DNA of 64,000 bases. Origin: Delphinella strobiligena (lineage: Eukaryota; Ascomycota; Dothideomycetes; Dothideales; Dothioraceae). The notes below the pieces were generated by a model, which saw nothing but the letters and a program-made list of their open reading frames with translations, was not told where the DNA came from and did no database searches. Where the stretch lies: positions 2,232,001 to 2,296,000 of the forward strand of contig JAADKB010000001.1 of assembly GCA_009982845.1 (NCBI GenBank). The letters run 5' to 3'. Below, in pieces: positions 55,797-64,000 of the stretch. A program made the position numbers and the translations under genes. The first letter of the stretch is position 1. Each line of letters opens with the position of its first letter.

Positions 55797-57377
55797 ATGA
55801 TAGACCACCACCAAATATTTGTGATCGCCAAAGTCAACGACCGCTACAGATGCCTTGCGGGTGTACATCACCCGGGGATCCATGGTGCTGGAGCCTTGAG
55901 AACTTGCCTCCGTCTGATGAACATCTTCCAATGCAGCGAAAACAGGCGCGGCCTGCAACATGAGCTCCAATATGCGGCAAAGCAACGCTGGACTGTAGAA
56001 GACCAGGTTGTAGGAGACACCATGGCAGATTCTAAAACTCTAGCAGACACACCGGAAGACGTCCACTTTCCCTTGATCATGACCTGTCTGGTTGTCGGAG
56101 CGAGCGTCGACATACGTAATGCTGCATGCTCAAAGGTTCGTCGTCTACCATTCGGTACACCATTCGATGGAGTGAGAAACACAGACGGAGTGACCATCAT
56201 CGATATCTCCAACCTTGCAAGTGTCCGCTACTGTTTTGTCTCACCTCGTGGCCTCGAAGCACGCTATGACGAGAGCATACCAACTATGGCGCCACTATCA
56301 GGTGCTACGTACTTATCAGCTTATGAACGCAAGCCGCATACCGCTTATGAACAGCCGCTGTCCAGGTGGACTCTCGCATTGGATCAGCTGCTCGAAGACT
56401 TTCAGACAGTGCCACTGGTAGACTTTGAAACCCTCGATGAAACGTGGCCAAGGGATGGATGGTCATCTGGCGAGTTCGAAGGTGATCAAGAAACTGCCGA
56501 TGGTCCGTCGTTTTCAGAAGGGAACATCGGCAGTGAAATGCCGGACACAAATGGAGGTTCAGCGGGGCCAGCGACTAGTGATGAGGATAGGGCAACTCGC
56601 ACAACCCGTCCAAGTCTGCGCGGCATGGCAATGGACAAATTGCCCAAAGAGCTTGTCAAGCTGCCAGAAGAAGAGCTTGGACCTGTCGTGGACGAAGCTG
56701 AAAAATTGTTCGATTTCCAAAGAGTTGCTTTGAGCTGGCTTGGGAACCATGCAAATGTGCTGAAGGAAACAGCTTCTGGTATTGCCCTCCTTTCGAGGCT
56801 GTTGGTTGGCGAGAAACTCGTTGATCTCTCCAAATTTCCCACATTGACTGACGAAGAGGTTGCTGTGCTATTCGAAAGGGCAAGCCTGTCCGACACGGTA
56901 GAAATCCTTGATCTGTCTGGGAACCATTCGATCACGGACATAATGCTTGAACTTATCTCGCGTTCGCAGTCGCTCAAAGCTCTCTACACGCTCGACACAC
57001 CTGGTCTGACGCTCGCGAAGACCTATGACACGATCTATCCACTCTCCGTTGAGGCACTCTATCACACTGACTTCTTTCGGCGCAATTTTGTCACGGATTC
57101 ACGCACACAACTGGATCTGCAAAATCCATCCGACCCTGCTCGCCCAGTGCAGCTGTTGTTCGGCACTAGAAATGACCTCGGTACTGCACATCCTGCGGAG
57201 CTCTTGATGGGTACGGAAAATGATTTGAGAGTACGCGCAATAGGCTCCTCACGGAACAGAGAACTACCATGGCAGAGTGCTGCTTTGGATATTAGAGAAG
57301 CTCTTTTGAGGCCCGAAATCCTCGTGTTCTCCTTGTCTCGTCTCATCCTACACTGCTGCAAATCAAGAGTCCTGTAG
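55797..57377 (+). CDS. Orphan protein with a leucine-rich-repeat-like segment
   Basis: 526 residues as one open frame; not recognised. The first half has no known motif. An acidic stretch (EFEGDQETADGPSFSEGN) leads to a region near residues 275-420 with PKELVKLPEEELGPVVDEAE and then LRR-like turns: TLTDEEVAVLFERASLSDTV, EILDLSGNHSITDIMLELIS and SLKALYTLDTPGLT. The C terminus has paired motifs QLLFGTRNDLGTA and ELLMGTENDL, an internal duplication. The end ILVFSLSRLILHCCKSRVL looks like normal coding continuing past a missing exon boundary. Fungal proteins of this type are often of unknown function. The true start could be a later ATG, such as 56032 (MADSKTLAD). Confidence 0.6.
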   Translation: MIDHHQIFVIAKVNDRYRCLAGVHHPGIHGAGALRTCLRLMNIFQCSENRRGLQHELQYAAKQRWTVEDQVVGDTMADSKTLADTPEDVHFPLIMTCLVVGASVDIRNAACSKVRRLPFGTPFDGVRNTDGVTIIDISNLASVRYCFVSPRGLEARYDESIPTMAPLSGATYLSAYERKPHTAYEQPLSRWTLALDQLLEDFQTVPLVDFETLDETWPRDGWSSGEFEGDQETADGPSFSEGNIGSEMPDTNGGSAGPATSDEDRATRTTRPSLRGMAMDKLPKELVKLPEEELGPVVDEAEKLFDFQRVALSWLGNHANVLKETASGIALLSRLLVGEKLVDLSKFPTLTDEEVAVLFERASLSDTVEILDLSGNHSITDIMLELISRSQSLKALYTLDTPGLTLAKTYDTIYPLSVEALYHTDFFRRNFVTDSRTQLDLQNPSDPARPVQLLFGTRNDLGTAHPAELLMGTENDLRVRAIGSSRNRELPWQSAALDIREALLRPEILVFSLSRLILHCCKSRVL

Positions 57378-57480
57378 ACATCTCGCCGGTCTCTGCTCAC
57401 TGATTTTGCGGTCAGATATGCTGCAAGTTTCACATAATCTGAAATAGAATACTTGCAACATCACTCTAACAGCGGATTAG

Positions 57481-57891
57481 TCTGACGACCATATCGGAAC
57501 CATTCCCGGGGTTCCACACATCCCTGAAACCTTGCGAACCATCAGAGAGCAGAGGGATATCAGGCCAGGTGAATGGACGATCGTACTTATCAAGGAGTGG
57601 AGCCATGACAAGTGTGTGAAATATGCTATGGTGACAGTCGGCCAGAGACAATCTTTGAGGGTGGTCGACTTTCCTACTTACATAAGGCTGGTTGCAGAAG
57701 AACAAGGCAGTCATGGCTACGATTCTAAAACGATCATCGACCAGTGGGAAATACAGATGGAGAACAACGCGGCTAAGATGATGGAGCAATCCGCTAAGAG
57801 CTGGACCGTTCAGCTCTGCACAGCAGATGAGGTTGAGGAGCTTGTGCTCCTTATCGCAAGGTGCAAGGCACACATAGACCGATTCGCCTAG
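57481..57891 (+). CDS. Probable 3' exon of the orphan gene, or separate small ORF
   Basis: Open frame behind a good acceptor (GCGGATTAG) at 57480, reading SDDHIGTIPGVPHIPETLRT and on to KAHIDRFA with a stop at 57889. About 137 residues, globular in composition (EWTIVLIKEWSHDKC). It is in a different frame from the upstream ORF, and I found no strong donor in phase: GTGTTC at 57324 and GTCCTG at 57369 both fit phase 0 but are weak. No ATG opens the frame early. Confidence 0.45.
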   Translation, partial: SDDHIGTIPGVPHIPETLRTIREQRDIRPGEWTIVLIKEWSHDKCVKYAMVTVGQRQSLRVVDFPTYIRLVAEEQGSHGYDSKTIIDQWEIQMENNAAKMMEQSAKSWTVQLCTADEVEELVLLIARCKAHIDRFA

Positions 57892-58348
57892 CGAGACAGT
57901 CCGGTTGGACCAGTGAAGATTTGACTGGTAGTCGGAGGCCAGTCAGCAGTCTTTATGTTATAGAAGTATTAAGACACATTCGTTATGATCGTACTCGGAG
58001 TGGTTGAATAAGAGGATGTCACATGGTAATTCGGGTAGTGATAACCGCTGCAAATTTGCCAAACGAGTGAGCCACAGACAAGATCTGGGCGTGTGCTACT
58101 TGTTCAACAATTAGATCGAATTCAAAAATGGTGACATTTAAGTGAAATGTTAAAGAGGCGCGAGCGGTGCATCTCCACGAAGTCGGGTTCGCGGACATTG
58201 CAAGTGATGCCAAGAGGGTCTGTGCACTTAGTGCCAACTCGGCACACTCCAAACTCGCGAAATCTTCGAAACGTCGTCTTTGAAGTGACGAGAGTTAGCA
58301 GTCAATTACGCCCAACGACCCCTCGACAACACCGCCAACACCGCCGAG
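57892..58348. other. Upstream region of the L9 gene
   Basis: Promoter of a ribosomal protein gene; no gene seen. Confidence 0.5.
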
Positions 58349-59231
58349 ATGCTGTACATTCACTCCGGTAATCAAATGCGCTCGCGAAGGAATATTGAGA
58401 AAAAACAGCTGACAAAATGCAGAGGAGACTCTCCCCATCCCTGAGGGCGGTATGTTTGCGCCAACTTGGACGCAGCGAAAAGACGACAACTAACGGAATG
58501 CCTTACAGTCAAGGTCTCAATCAAGACTAGACAGGTCGTCGTCGAGGGCCCTCGCGGTGTACGTTTGACCCGATGAACAGCATACACATGGAATATCCAA
58601 AGGCTCATATAAAGTCTAGACCCTCAAGAAGGACCTCTCTCACGTCGCCGTCTCTTTCTCCACCCCCAAGCCTGATGTCCTGGCCATCACCATGCACCAC
58701 GGTGCCCGCAAGAACCTCGCCACTCTCCGCACCGTCCGCACCATCATCAACAACATGGTTATCGGTGTGACCAAGGGCTTCAAGTACAAGATGCGTTACG
58801 TCTACGCCCATTTTCCCATCAACGTCAACCTCGACAAGAACAACGAGACTGGCCTCTGGGAGGTTGAGATCAGGTACGGGACAAGATTGAACGATGGAAT
58901 TGGATGAACTGGACGATTGCTGAGATTTGCGCAACAGAAACTTCTTGGGTGAGAAGATCGTGAGAAAGGTTGTCATGCAGGACGGTGTCGATGTCGAGGC
59001 ATCCAAGGCCCAGAAGGATGAGCTTCTCCTCACCGGCAACGACCTCGAGAAGGTCTCCCAGAGTGCCGCAGACATCCAGCAGATCTGCAGAGTCAGGAAC
59101 AAGGATATCCGAAAGGTGCGCCGCAGCCCGCCCTGCCCACTGAAATCAAAACGCACTCGAATACTAACCTCGTGCAGTTCCTTGACGGTCTCTACGTCTC
59201 CGAGAAGACCAATATTGTTGAGGACGTTTAA
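58349..59231 (+). CDS. rpl9: 60S ribosomal protein L9 (uL6)
   Basis: Structural protein of the large ribosomal subunit. Six exons: 58349-58367, 58423-58449, 58509-58558, 58620-58873, 58938-59115 and 59178-59231, total 582 bases, 193 residues as usual for this protein. The first three exons are tiny (19, 27 and 50 bases), giving MLYIHSEETLPIPEGVKVSI and so on. Recognised blocks: VVVEGPRGTLKKDLSHVAV, NNMVIGVTKGFKYKMRYVYA, NFLGEKIVRKVVMQDGVDVE, QSAADIQQICRVRNKDIRK and the end FLDGLYVSEKTNIVEDV. Small 5' exons are common in fungal ribosomal protein genes. Confidence 0.97.
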
Positions 59232-59726
59232 GCGCATCTCTCGACTTTGGCGTGTGTTGCTTCCTTCAATCAATTACTGGCGAAAGGCGGTACTCGGGCA
59301 TTTGCTTTGCAGTCTGGGTTGCAATAGAACTGCAATGAATACGGGCAAAATTTCGTGGACCAAAACGTAACGATTCAAAAAGAATTATCTGTTCAACTTC
59401 CTGTTCCGTCATGGATCACTTATCATGGCTGCATGCATACGAGTACAGCAGGCGGCGGAAGTCGTTGCGATTGTTGTTACGAATAGAAAAGCCTCGAATA
59501 CCAATGTGTCTGTTCTCCAGTCACTATACAGGGTATCTGAGCAGCACAAGGTCATTGGACCTCGACTTTCGCAACGCCGGCCCTTATCCGCTGTCCAGCC
59601 CAATGAATGCCCCAATTTTCGCCGTGAAACGTCTTAGTGTTATACATGTCTCAAGGATCGTTTCAATTGTTCATGGCCCTGATTTCCCATGCTCAAGTAT
59701 GACTCCGTGAAGGATGAAGAGTTGCC
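59232..59726. other. Convergent 3' spacer
   Basis: Between rpl9 and the glutaredoxin gene. ATACGAGTAC near 59437; otherwise nothing. Confidence 0.5.
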
Positions 59727-60679
59727 TCAGACGTCGTGCGCTTTTGTTCCCACCTTGGTAACCTCCATAATGCGCTTGCCTCCAAGTGTCTTGATCATGT
59801 CGATTAGTTTGTCGTCTGAGTCGAAAGCCGCGACATCATCGCCTCCTCCAATACTCTTGCCATTGATAAGAACGTTGGGTACCGTACGTCTACTGGTCGA
59901 CTTCTCCAGCGCATGCTGCAGTCTGACACCAAGAGGATGCAGATCAAGCTCTTCGACATATGGTGCTGGAACAATGTTGTACATGTCAAGTAAAATGTGC
60001 TTGGCCTTCTTGGAGAATGGGCAGTAGCTCTTGGAGAAGATGATGACTGCTCAAACGTTCAGTATCTCCGTCACTAATCTTTGACAGTCAGGCATGGGAC
60101 AAACTCACTCGGGCTCTTCTTCAAGATGGTGTTCAGCTCGACCTCGGTGTCATGGTCTTCCTCGCTCTCCGGAGTCTCCTCTCCCTCTTTCTTTCCGCTG
60201 GCAGGGTCCTTGGCTCCAGAGTTGCCAATCTTGGCAACTCCATCGTCTTTGAGCCCTTTCATCATCTTCCTTCCTGCGACACTCTTTTCTGCGCTCTCTG
60301 GGCCGGTGACTCCGTGTACTGCATCTTTGGAGCCATCGACTACACTAGCAGCCACGCTCTGAGCCTTGTTGCTTACATCCTCGACATCGACAGCGAAGGG
60401 TTTCTGCTCCTTCTCCTTTGTGCCGGGGAGCGGCGTATCCGGATCGCGATTGACGGCTTTCTGGGCAGCTTCGGCTTCAGCAGCCGCTTGAACCTTTTTG
60501 TGATTCTCTAGGTCGAGGGCTTCTTGCGCCGCGCGAGCCTTTTGGTCTATAGCTGCAACTGTTCGAGAGTAGAACTCTGATGTCCGGGTTGAATGGCCAC
60601 TGTTTGATACATAGAGAATTGTGAGGACTATGATAGCGGCTAGAAGGCCGAAGATCTTCAATCGGCGTTGAGATGGCAT
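59727..60679 (-). CDS. Membrane-anchored monothiol glutaredoxin (Grx6/Grx7 type)
   Basis: Thiol oxidoreductase of the secretory pathway. Exons 60679-60109 and 60046-59727 (GTGAGT..GAGCAG) give 296 residues. Residues 9-26 (IFGLLAAIIVLTILYVSN) form a signal anchor, as in yeast Grx6 and Grx7 of the ER/Golgi. A charged linker of about 160 residues follows, rich in Ala/Glu/Lys. The glutaredoxin domain starts near 190; the active site SYCPFS has Cys199 with Ser202 in place of the second Cys, so it is a monothiol type. RTVPNVLINGKSIGGGDD supplies the cis-Pro (TVPN) and the GG glutathione site. The linker is longer than in yeast. Confidence 0.93.
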
Positions 60680-61974
60680 CGTGATGATTAAATTCGAGGG
60701 TGAGCTTGGAGGGGAAAGGAATGCAAGATCCCGCGAGGGACCTGCGTTAATGCGTGAAGTCTGCTAGGACCAGCCGTTAATGCTTGACTTCGTATTCGCC
60801 TCGAATGCGATCAGCGCAACAATGAGTCGGAACAACAATGTTGATCTGGTATCTATCAATTGAGAGTTTTGATGATGAATAGAATGGGAACACAAGATAC
60901 TAAAGAAGAAGACAGGATAATAACGAGAAAACGGTGTCAGCTCCTGAGGCGCGTGACGGTTGTATGAGGAGGCAGTATACAGGCAGCTCTGCACTTTCCG
61001 GACCCCTTAAGCATTTAAGCCAACAAAGTGTGGAGTGTGTCACATGGACCATCTTTCCCCCACGATTCAGAGACGGGAGAGCTCGAGCCAGCTAGTCAGC
61101 CCAGTCAAGCAACACTTCTTCCTCTTTGCCTTTCTGTGTCATCTCTTTCCAAGCCCGTTGACTTGCTTGGTGATGACTGTGTCTCGCATTATTGAGGTAG
61201 CGTGCTTTGGGTACATCGCATGCGGACTACCGCATGGCAATCATGCAATTGTGCCGAGAGGGCTGTCCGCTAGCAACTTCCGTAAGGTAGATTTGCATTG
61301 GCAAAGCCTTGGAGATTTCGCCTTTGCGACAACATGCAAGGTAATCGTATGCAGGCTACCTTACAAACTACAAGTATCGAACTGTTGTCACGAGCACATG
61401 CTTTGAGAAGAGGGCTATTATATGTACTTTTCACCGTTATCTACCTCACCTCTACCTCACCGCTGCAAATATGCTTCCAAGACTACACGATCGACTCCGC
61501 ATCTTAGCCCATCCTTTGTCACGTTATTGTATGCGCGATTTATCGCACAGCGTCTGTAGACCTTGAATGTGCACTGCCGCTGCCAATGGCCTGCGTGATT
61601 TTCAGACACGTCTAATCCGGGTTGCATGTTCTTGCCGTGTCATCATTGCATCTCTCATCTGATTTCCTCATGTAAGACATGAATCCTAGTATGCTCTCGG
61701 CCGCACTCGCAAGCTCAAACCAACATCTATGCGCCCAGGCCTGCGCCTCCGCGTACACATGCACCACATGAGATTCAAAGTGCGCAGAGTCAGCTAGACC
61801 ATGGCGATCTCAAGTATCTGATGCAACACTAAGTTAGGTTTCACCGAGCAGCATAATGGTCATAAGTCGAGTTTCCCACGCTTTGTTGCTTTTGAACCTC
61901 GTTCTTCCTTGCTTCTCGTCTTCTGTCTCCAACCCTTCTGTGCACAAATCTGTACAGCATAGTATATAACAAGA
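60680..61974. other. Gene-free stretch between divergent genes
   Basis: 1.3 kb upstream of both the glutaredoxin and the potassium transporter. TAAGGTA near 61285 and TACCTTA near 61356. Pyrimidine-rich stretches near 61440 and 61900 precede the transporter. No gene seen. Confidence 0.5.
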
Positions 61975-64000
61975 ATGACGCAACCTGACCGCATTCGCTT
62001 CGGCGAGAACGTACTTGAGACTAACAAGACCAGGGAGTCTACTGCATATCAGCGTAAGATGAGACTTGCCGAGAAGGAGGCTGAGGTCGCATCGACCTGG
62101 TCTAATGAATCATATGGCGTCGAGGAGAGAGATTACAAGCACAAGCAGGTTGGCATTTCGAGCTTGTTAACAGTGTTGAGATGCTTGATCTGATGCATAT
62201 CAGATTTTCAAAGGCTGGACTTTATTATGGTATGCTGACACTGAAAACATGACACAACAACCCTCGAAGTGTCGTCCAAGCTGATTCCTCAGGCTCGCGT
62301 ATCAGTCTACCGGTGTCATCTATGGCGATATAGGCACCAGCCCTTTATATGTGTTCTCTTCCACCTTCACTTCCGACCCTTCCTATGAAGACTTGTTAGG
62401 CGCCTTATCCCTCATCATCTGGTCACTGACCTTGATCGTCACTGTCAAATACATCCTCATTGTTCTTTGTGCCAACGACGAGGGTGAGGGTGGTACCTTT
62501 GCAATATATACCCTACTCGCACGATTCGTTAGTCGAGCCAGTCTTTGATGCAAAGGATATGCCAGCTTACACCTCATTCTAGAGCGAAATCACAAAGCGC
62601 GATCCCCGCTCGTATCGCATTGTCAAGATAGAAAGATATCTCAACAATCAACTGAGCCCTAGTAACCGTGCTGTTAGAGGCTGGCTGGAAAGAAGCAGGA
62701 TCGCGCATGCTCTGTTAAAGATACTCGCTGTCTTTGGGGTTAGCCTTATCATGGCAGACGGCGTGTTGATGCCTGCTCAGTCGGTGCTAGGTGCCATTCA
62801 AGGTATGTTTCCTTGATATTTGAGACCCCATAGGCTGATAGTATCAAGGCATCAAAATCGTCCGTCCTGACCTTGGGACTTCAACTATAGTCGGCGTTAG
62901 CTGCATGATTCTCGTGCTCTTGTTTTTAATGCAGCCATTGGGTATAGTCAGACTTTCCAACGCGTTCGCACCCATCATTATTATCTGGTTGCTTTTTAAT
63001 CTGGTGTTCGGCATTTACGTGTGTATACACACTCTCCCACATGAATACTGCTTCCCTGACAACTCAGCAGAACCTCGCTGTCCACGATTACACGGTATTG
63101 AAGGCATTCTCCCCATATTTCGCTGGCGATTACTTTGTACGCAACGGAACCGATGGGTGGAAGTCGCTTGGTGGCATTTTACTCTGTTTCACCGGCGTCG
63201 AGGCCTTGTTCGCCGATCTGGGAGCATTCAGCCAAAGGTATGTAGACGTACTCATACGACAGGTATACAATTTTAACTCGGGCAGGGCAATTCAAATCTC
63301 GTGGCTAACGTTCACCTATCCATGCCTTCTCCTTGCGTACATTGGACAGGCAGCATACATCTCCGAAGACCCCTCTGCCTACACAAACCCCTTCTTCAAC
63401 ACGGTCCCTCCACACATGTTCTGGCCTTCTCTGATCATCTCCATTCTCGCGGCAATCGTCGCCTCCCAGGCTCTCATCACCAGCATCTTCCAACTGCTTT
63501 CTCAGATTATGCATTCGAGCTACTTCCCTCATGTCCAGATCATCTACACCAGCACCAAATTCCATGGACAGGTCTACATCCCCCTGGCCAACTGGTTGAT
63601 GATGATCGGCACAGTCATAGTGACGGCCGTCTACAACAACGTAACCACCTACCTCGCCTCGTGCTCGATAAGATTTCCCGCTAACCCTCACAGACCACCA
63701 AACTAGGAAACGCCTATGGTTTCTGCGTAGTCCTCGTAACCTTCATCACGACAAACCTAGTGACGCTAGTAGCACTCATAGTCTGGCGCATCCACCCCAT
63801 CCTCGTCTTCATCGTCTGGCTCCCCTTCGTCCTCCTCGACAGTCTATACCTGTCATCCGCGGTCACCAAAGTCCCGGATGGCGCCTGGTTCACGCTCCTC
63901 CTCGGCGCCCTCCTCGCCTCCTTCTTCTCCCTCTGGCGCTACGGCAAAGAAAAACAATGGGCCTCGGAAGCAAAACAGAGCGTCAAGCTCTCCGACCTCA
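61975..64000 (+). CDS. HAK/KUP-family high-affinity potassium transporter, 5' part
   Basis: Plasma-membrane K+ uptake (K+/H+ symport) protein. Cut by the right edge. Eight exons so far: 61975-62148, 62204-62229, 62293-62527, 62583-62802, 62849-63018, 63071-63237, 63286-63640 and 63694 onward; all phases agree. The hallmark of the family, GVIYGDIGTSPLYVF, follows the cytosolic N terminus. Further blocks: GEGGTFAIYTLLAR, MADGVLMPAQSVLGA, LLFLMQPLGIVRLSNAFAPI, GVEALFADLGAFSQRAIQIS and FQLLSQIMHSSYFPHV. At least ten hydrophobic segments are seen. HAK-type genes are usually induced by potassium starvation; the sequence itself does not show this. The C-terminal cytosolic domain is missing from the window. 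Confidence 0.95.

Noticed and set aside
1..64000. Transposons, CRISPR arrays, rRNA, secondary-metabolite cluster
   Set aside because: No transposase, reverse transcriptase, terminal repeats, spaced repeats, rRNA blocks or backbone synthase genes were seen.

Overview
The window is nuclear DNA of a filamentous ascomycete (Pezizomycotina; Dothideomycetes is my weak guess). Evidence: short GT..AG introns of about 45-60 bases, often with CTGAT/CTAAC-like branch sites; genes on both strands without operons; a COT-1/NDR kinase with a polyglutamine leader; a Candida antarctica lipase B type lipase; GPI/Ser-Thr-rich wall proteins; and a fungal HAK/KUP potassium transporter. I read 26 intact or near-intact protein genes, one aldo/keto reductase pseudogene and one unplaced 3' exon. 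Most exon chains were rebuilt by hand, and joined lengths were checked to be multiples of three. I found no tRNA, rRNA, CRISPR array or intact transposon.

Layout. 1-8 kb: the 5' part of an epoxide hydrolase, a secreted lipase, a small Cys-rich secreted protein and an unknown type I membrane protein. 8-14 kb: a three-finger C2H2 protein, a four-helix membrane protein followed in the same frame, after one TGA, by a long basic tail, and an SRR1-like protein ending in an 86-residue glutamine tract. 15-22 kb: cot1 and a 1,122-residue coiled-coil protein. 23-31 kb: an aldo/keto reductase, a GPI-type wall protein, a Sir2 deacetylase and the decayed aldo/keto reductase. 31-42.6 kb: an alpha-glucosidase, a complex I subunit, an unknown protein, a DHCR24-like oxidoreductase, and the divergent pair cwf19 and GPN1. 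42.6-52.2 kb: one C2H2 regulator alone between two gene-free stretches of over 4 kb. 52-64 kb: omega-class GST, eIF3h, an LRR-like orphan, ribosomal protein L9, a membrane glutaredoxin and a KUP transporter cut by the window edge.

The genes are mostly unrelated housekeeping and surface functions; I see no biosynthetic cluster. The most unusual signals are the single in-frame TGA between the four-helix protein and its basic extension (10064-11212), the 86-Gln tract (13555-13812), a 161-base pure pyrimidine tract beside cot1, a recurring intergenic TAAGGTA/TACCTTA word that includes an 18-bp perfect palindrome, and the in-frame relic tail behind the lipase stop.
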